Shown: piece by piece, positions 60,012 through 64,000 of the stretch | How the letters are laid out: the number at the start of each line of letters is the position of its first letter | Position numbering within the stretch: position 1 is the first letter of the stretch | Assembly (NCBI GenBank): GCA_039720395.1 | Contig: CM077827.1 | Coordinates: 11,818,099-11,882,098, forward strand | Direction: 5' to 3' | Source: Liquidambar formosana | Taxonomy: Eukaryota; Streptophyta; Magnoliopsida; Saxifragales; Altingiaceae | Length of the DNA stretch: 64,000 nucleotides | Notes under the pieces: model-generated | What the model was told of the DNA's origin: nothing | Seen by the model: the letters and a program-made list of their open reading frames with translations, nothing else | Databases searched by the model: none | Position numbers and translations under genes: made by a program

Positions 60012-60805
60012 TCTAATCCTTAGTCTCTAGAAGCTACCACGGGTTTAATCCAATCCTCCTTCAAGAACAAAATCCCCTTTATAGGCTATAGCCAAAAATA
60101 TTTTAATAAGATGTCTGTGACTGCACTAAATTTGATAAGTGTGGTCTTATAAAGCATTTCCTTAGTTAGACATCTCAACTCCAAGGGTACCTTGAAGTGT
60201 AAGGCAACGTACTAAGGGCATGAAGGTAAGTCACTTAGTCTTAGGTTCTAACCACTAACTATCACAAAACCATTAAGAGTTACTTTCCCCTAAGTGTAGA
60301 TGCACTATAGGCTGGGTCCCAAACATAATATCTCCCTAGTTAGACACCTCATCCCTATAAGTATCCCTTAAGATGGAAGGTGAGGTGACATACTAAGGAC
60401 ATAAAGATGAATAAGCCCCTACTAACTCTTAATCAAACACTTTACTCTAAACAAACCCCTATTAGTTTATTTAAAAGCCCATGATTAAATGGTCCTAGCT
60501 CACATACTTTTAATTAGTCCATCCTTCCTTTAGGGAGCCCATTGAGTGAAGGGTGGAGGTACTTATTAAGGGTATATAGGTGAGACCATATATCAAGTGT
60601 CAATCATTACCCATGGTTGAAATAAACCTAAGTATACAACACAACTTATGAGCATAGTAACACAACACAAGCATGGCATCATATCATTACAATCAAGTAT
60701 GGGTGCATAATGGTGAACCAATAGTGTCCTATAAGGCCCACTACATATACTACAAGAGGATAGGCTAGGATCCTTTACTTGCTTGAACCAATCTTTATAC
60801 CTAAC
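60012..60805 (-). mobile_element. Leader between the family 2 LTR and the gag remnant
   Basis: Non-coding. A block containing TAGTTAGACA(C/T)CTCA and GACATACTAAGG/CGTACTAAGG recurs at about 60165 and 60342, with a weaker third near 60540 (unit about 177 bp). The bases next to the LTR end do not start with TGG, so a standard PBS is not visible. Confidence 0.5.
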
Positions 60806-61070
60806 TGTGAACCACGAGTTTCGATCCGGGAAGAGGAAGGAAGAACCCTTCTTTTAAAAAAGACTTGTAGAGATTTAAATTAATAAAAATCTAGTTTTTA
60901 AAAGGTTCACAAAAACAAACAAACAAGGAGTCGCCACCTCATTTTTTAAGGAAAAAAGGAAAACCTTTGAAAATAGTTTTAAAAGGAAACCTTTAGAAAA
61001 CCAAACACATGACTCCGATCAAGGAAAAGTAGGTCTATCAAAAACAAGAGAGGATTCGGAGACTAAGTTA

Positions 61071-61115
61071 CGATGTGGGAAGGTTCTAGGAAACATCCTA
61101 TAGGCACCTACATCG
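61071..61115 (-). other. Hairpin 3, family 2 copy 2B
   Basis: CGATGTAGG / CCCACATCG on the minus strand, one A-C mismatch, loop CCTATAGG. Confidence 0.78.
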
Positions 61116-63112
61116 CCCCAAAATGGGTCTCTGAATTTATATGGGCTATTTTAATCACTTCCTAATTAGTCACCATGCATATGCAAAGAATCATCCATAA
61201 ATAATCCACATTCATCCATAAACATCCATAAAGCATATAAACATCCATAAAGCATGTAAACATCTATGAACAAGTATGAGAGATATGGAAAGCAAGTAAG
61301 AGAGACAGAGAATGAGCAAACAAGTCCATCCTATCCACTAGCAAATATGTGATGGATAAATGAACAAGCATGGGTCCATCCTACTCCCCTAGTATATATG
61401 TGATGGACAAATGGGTAGAAAGAAAGAAAAAGAAAAAAAAAAAAACCTAGGATGCTTAGTATCCTAGGGCAGACTTGAACATCAAACGAGTGCCTACTGT
61501 ACCTTACATAAAAAGATGTAAGGATCAAAGTCCACGTAGTTTGATTGAGAAGGGGTTACTCCTTTTACAATGAACTATAAACCCTAAGTTTCCATTAAAA
61601 GAAAAGAAGAGTTTTAAAAGAAGAAGGATTTCCAAAAAAGGAATTTGAGAAAAGGTAGAATTTGAAAAGAAGTTTGAGAGAAGTAGAATTCTAAAAGAGA
61701 TAGAACTCTAGATAAAACGGATTTTTAATGAAAGTAGAGTTCTAAAAGAGATAGAACTCTTATTCAAAAAGGATTTTAAGAAAAGTAGAATTCTAAAAGA
61801 GATAGAACTCTAGATAAAACAGAATTTTAATGAAAGTAGAGTTCTAAAAGAGATATAACTCTTATTCAAAAAGGATTTTAGAAAACATGGAAACTTAAGA
61901 ATTACAGTCCAAAGTAAAAAGAATAACCCAAAGGAGGGAGAAGAGAACAAATCAAAACAAACTTACCATGAACCACTTACCATATGCAAATTATCCCGAA
62001 ACATCAAGAAAGCATCAATTAATCACCCTATGTATTCTATAGGGCAATTATTAAGCTCAAACCAACCATATTCATGCTCAAATAATCATTAGGAGACCTA
62101 ATTCAAATCTGGACAAAATACTAAACATGCATGTAATGACCTAAAACTCATGCAAATAACAAAAATCAAAAGAGAAACAAAATTCTAATATGCTCCTATA
62201 TGCTCTTATATGCTCTAAACACCCTAACATGCACAAAACTATCAAAAAACATGCTAAATAGGCACTATCATGATGAAAATATCATATGACAATCCTAAAC
62301 ATGAAAAGAAAATATAACATGATGCCTTAGGTAAGTACTTTATGTAAGAATGTGAAATAATCATCCTTACGGCGAGCTTTCTTAAGTAAAACTATCCGAA
62401 GATAATTTTACATAGAAATCACTCCGCATGAATGGTTTTTTCACATATCCTACGTAAAATATATACCTAAGAATGCAAAGAAACTCATAGCACTACTTAA
62501 ACACACTCCAGAAAGCACCTATGCATAACCCCACCCTTTAAGGACGATAATTATCCTCGAAAAGAATAATCATCCATACACCTATGAAGATGAGGCTTAC
62601 ATAGCAAGTGTCCTATACAAAATATGATTAAAATCATGCATATAATTAAACCATCAAAAGAAAACAGCCTAAACACATCAATTGATTTTTTTATGCAGAA
62701 CGTACCTCTATCCTTAAGAGAGAAACTATCCTAACAGCAAGCAATTCGCAATCCTATTCCACTAGCATGCTTTTACATCATATTTGAATCATATACATTC
62801 TAAAATATAGAGTATATATGATTTCTAAATCAATTCTAAGCCATAACTATGCAGAGAATGGAGTAGAAGAAGAAGGAATCGTAAAAGGATGTAAAGGAGA
62901 CTTACAACAAAGCAAAGGTCTTCACTGCGTTCTTCCTTCTCTTTGGCTTGGTTCCCTTCTAGTTCCTCTTCAAAATTGCAGTAGAAAACCTCCTCCAAGT
63001 GATATGGGTGTGCAAACTCGTGGTCCCTCTCTCTCTTATAAGTATGAAGTGTCAAAAGTCTAGCCAAGAGTTAAAAGTCCCTTATGCTGATGAATGAGCC
63101 TCTATTTATAAC

Positions 63113-63120
63113 TAACCAAC
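63113..63120 (-). promoter_or_regulatory. LTR TATA box, family 2 copy 2B
   Basis: TATAAATA on the minus strand, 186 bp downstream of the palindrome at 63306-63367. Confidence 0.7.
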
Positions 63121-63305
63121 CATATGAACCAATGGTTGAGATTAATTCACCATAAAATCAATCTAGGGCTGTAATTAAATCCCATGAATGTTAAACAACT
63201 CAAAACCACCTCCCAATAGGCTTAGAAGTCCTTTAGAAGGCAGAAATTTGGAGTAAAAGAGTCCTATTCCGTCAAAAATGCAAAGAGAGACAAATCAGGA
63301 TGGGG

Positions 63306-63367
63306 CTCTCAGGGTGACCGGTTGGGTGAACCGGTTGGACTGGTTGGGTGAACTGGTCACCCAAGAG
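63306..63367. other. U3 palindrome, family 2 copy 2B
   Basis: CTCTCAGGGTGAC...GTCACCCAAGAG with an ACCGGTT-rich interior, aligned with 15355-15411 of copy 2A. Confidence 0.78.
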
Positions 63368-64000
63368 TGAACTCAGGTTTCCTCGGTTTTGAGGATTCCT
63401 GACTCGGTTTGGACTCCTAACTTCAAACGGACTTAAATTCTTCATTTTAACTCCGATTTGAGTGATTCAAAAGCCAAAATTTCAAGGATTCAATGTAGAA
63501 TAAGCCTAGAATATTCTTGAACCAAAAATCCCTGACCACAGTCAGATGGCTGGGTTTTCATGAGGTGATTACCCGAAAAAAGGTCAATTAACCATAAGGT
63601 AATGTGGTGAATCAATCCAAAACCTATCAATAAATTAAATTGGCACTTCAATTAGGCTCATTTCATCATTCTAAGGTCAACGGAACACTCCGGAACAAAT
63701 TTGGAAGTCAATTGGAAAATATACGAAGTAAAAGACGAAATTGCCCTTCAAGTCACAAAAGTTCTAATTAGCTATCCAAACCTATCTAGAATTGAATCAA
63801 ATTTGACACACATATCCAAAATGATCCTAGAAACTAAATGCAAGTGATGGGACTCAACAAAGAGACAAAAATATGCATGCAATGATGACCTATTCTCCTA
63901 AGGCTTAAAAGGGCAAAAGTGTCCTTTGATGCTTAGGGACTCCTAAATGCTTCTAAACCTAACCAAATGCTATCATGATCTCATGGAGATGAAAATGGGG

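Larger units (their letters stand above)
60806..64000 (-). mobile_element. Giant LTR, family 2 copy 2B, minus strand, cut by window end
   Basis: Left edge TGTGAACC (minus-strand end GGTTCACA) preceded by CTAAC. It matches copy 2A in reverse throughout: TGGCGACTCC 60927-60936, hairpin 3 61071-61115, palindrome 63306-63367, TATA 63113-63120. The last window bases, GAAAATGGGG, lack only the eight bases that would complete the TGTAGACA start. It may be the 5' LTR of the element holding the gag remnant. Confidence 0.88.

Noticed and set aside
62818..63067. About 80-codon open frames on both strands, resembling those at 15628-15909
   Set aside because: They are the same leader segment of the two family 2 LTR copies; similarity reflects repeat homology, not a conserved gene.
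1..64000. tRNA genes
   Set aside because: No cloverleaf with A and B boxes was recognised by eye; the PBS at 8741 matches only a tRNA 3' end.

Overview
This is a stretch of flowering-plant nuclear DNA. It is AT-rich, its one gene has many introns with plant-type GT/AG junctions, and nearly everything else is nested LTR retrotransposons, CACTA transposons and minisatellites. The species cannot be named from the sequence. Only one gene looks intact: a ten-exon GH28 polygalacturonase (929-4995, +) that I could splice into an uninterrupted 425-residue protein with all four family motifs.

Layout. 1-928: upstream region and promoter of the polygalacturonase. 929-4995: polygalacturonase. 5823-7472: LTR-like remnant with an internal 443-bp duplication. 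7473-~10640: 5' part of a decayed copia element (LTR, PBS, gag pseudogene). ~10650-19244: minus-strand giant LTR (family 1, copy E), into which a family 2 LTR (11642-17807) inserted, into which another family 1 LTR (11719-14784) inserted. 19328-23756: internally deleted minus-strand copia element. 23785-28160: GAAATATATTCAAC-motif array, GC-rich palindrome and a broken plant-mobile-domain (PMD) gene split by a 1.44-kb solo LTR. 28161-30843: family 1 LTR carrying a 137-bp piece of plastid 16S rDNA. 30844-35882: minus-strand 5-kb LTR (family 3) with six 162-bp tandem repeats, followed by its presumed internal region to about 39.25 kb. 39753-45246: CACTA element with a nested 2.1-kb solo LTR. 47640-48195: end of a second CACTA element. 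48296-54599: family 1 LTR (minus) with another family 1 LTR (50553-53827) inserted in its palindrome. 54671-57240: two minisatellites, the second split by a 1.4-kb solo LTR. 59270-60011: minus-strand Ty3 (Tat-like) gag remnant. 60806-64000: family 2 LTR (minus), cut by the window end about 8 bp before its expected terminus.

Most insertions were dated relative to each other by TG...CA ends and exact or near-exact 5-bp target duplications (CTAAG, TATAT, ACTGG, GAAAT, GAGTA, GATTC; near-exact CTAGG/CCAGG and GAGAA/AAGAA). The most interesting observation is that the three giant-LTR families share an ordered set of structures. A palindrome lies about 175-230 bp upstream of the TATA box, with different sequence in each family. 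In the transcribed part there is a series of hairpins whose stems change by compensatory substitution between copies, one of them carrying a self-complementary CCTATAGG loop. A TGGCGACTCC motif lies near the 3' end. This looks like a conserved retroelement RNA structural module, perhaps for dimerisation or packaging.
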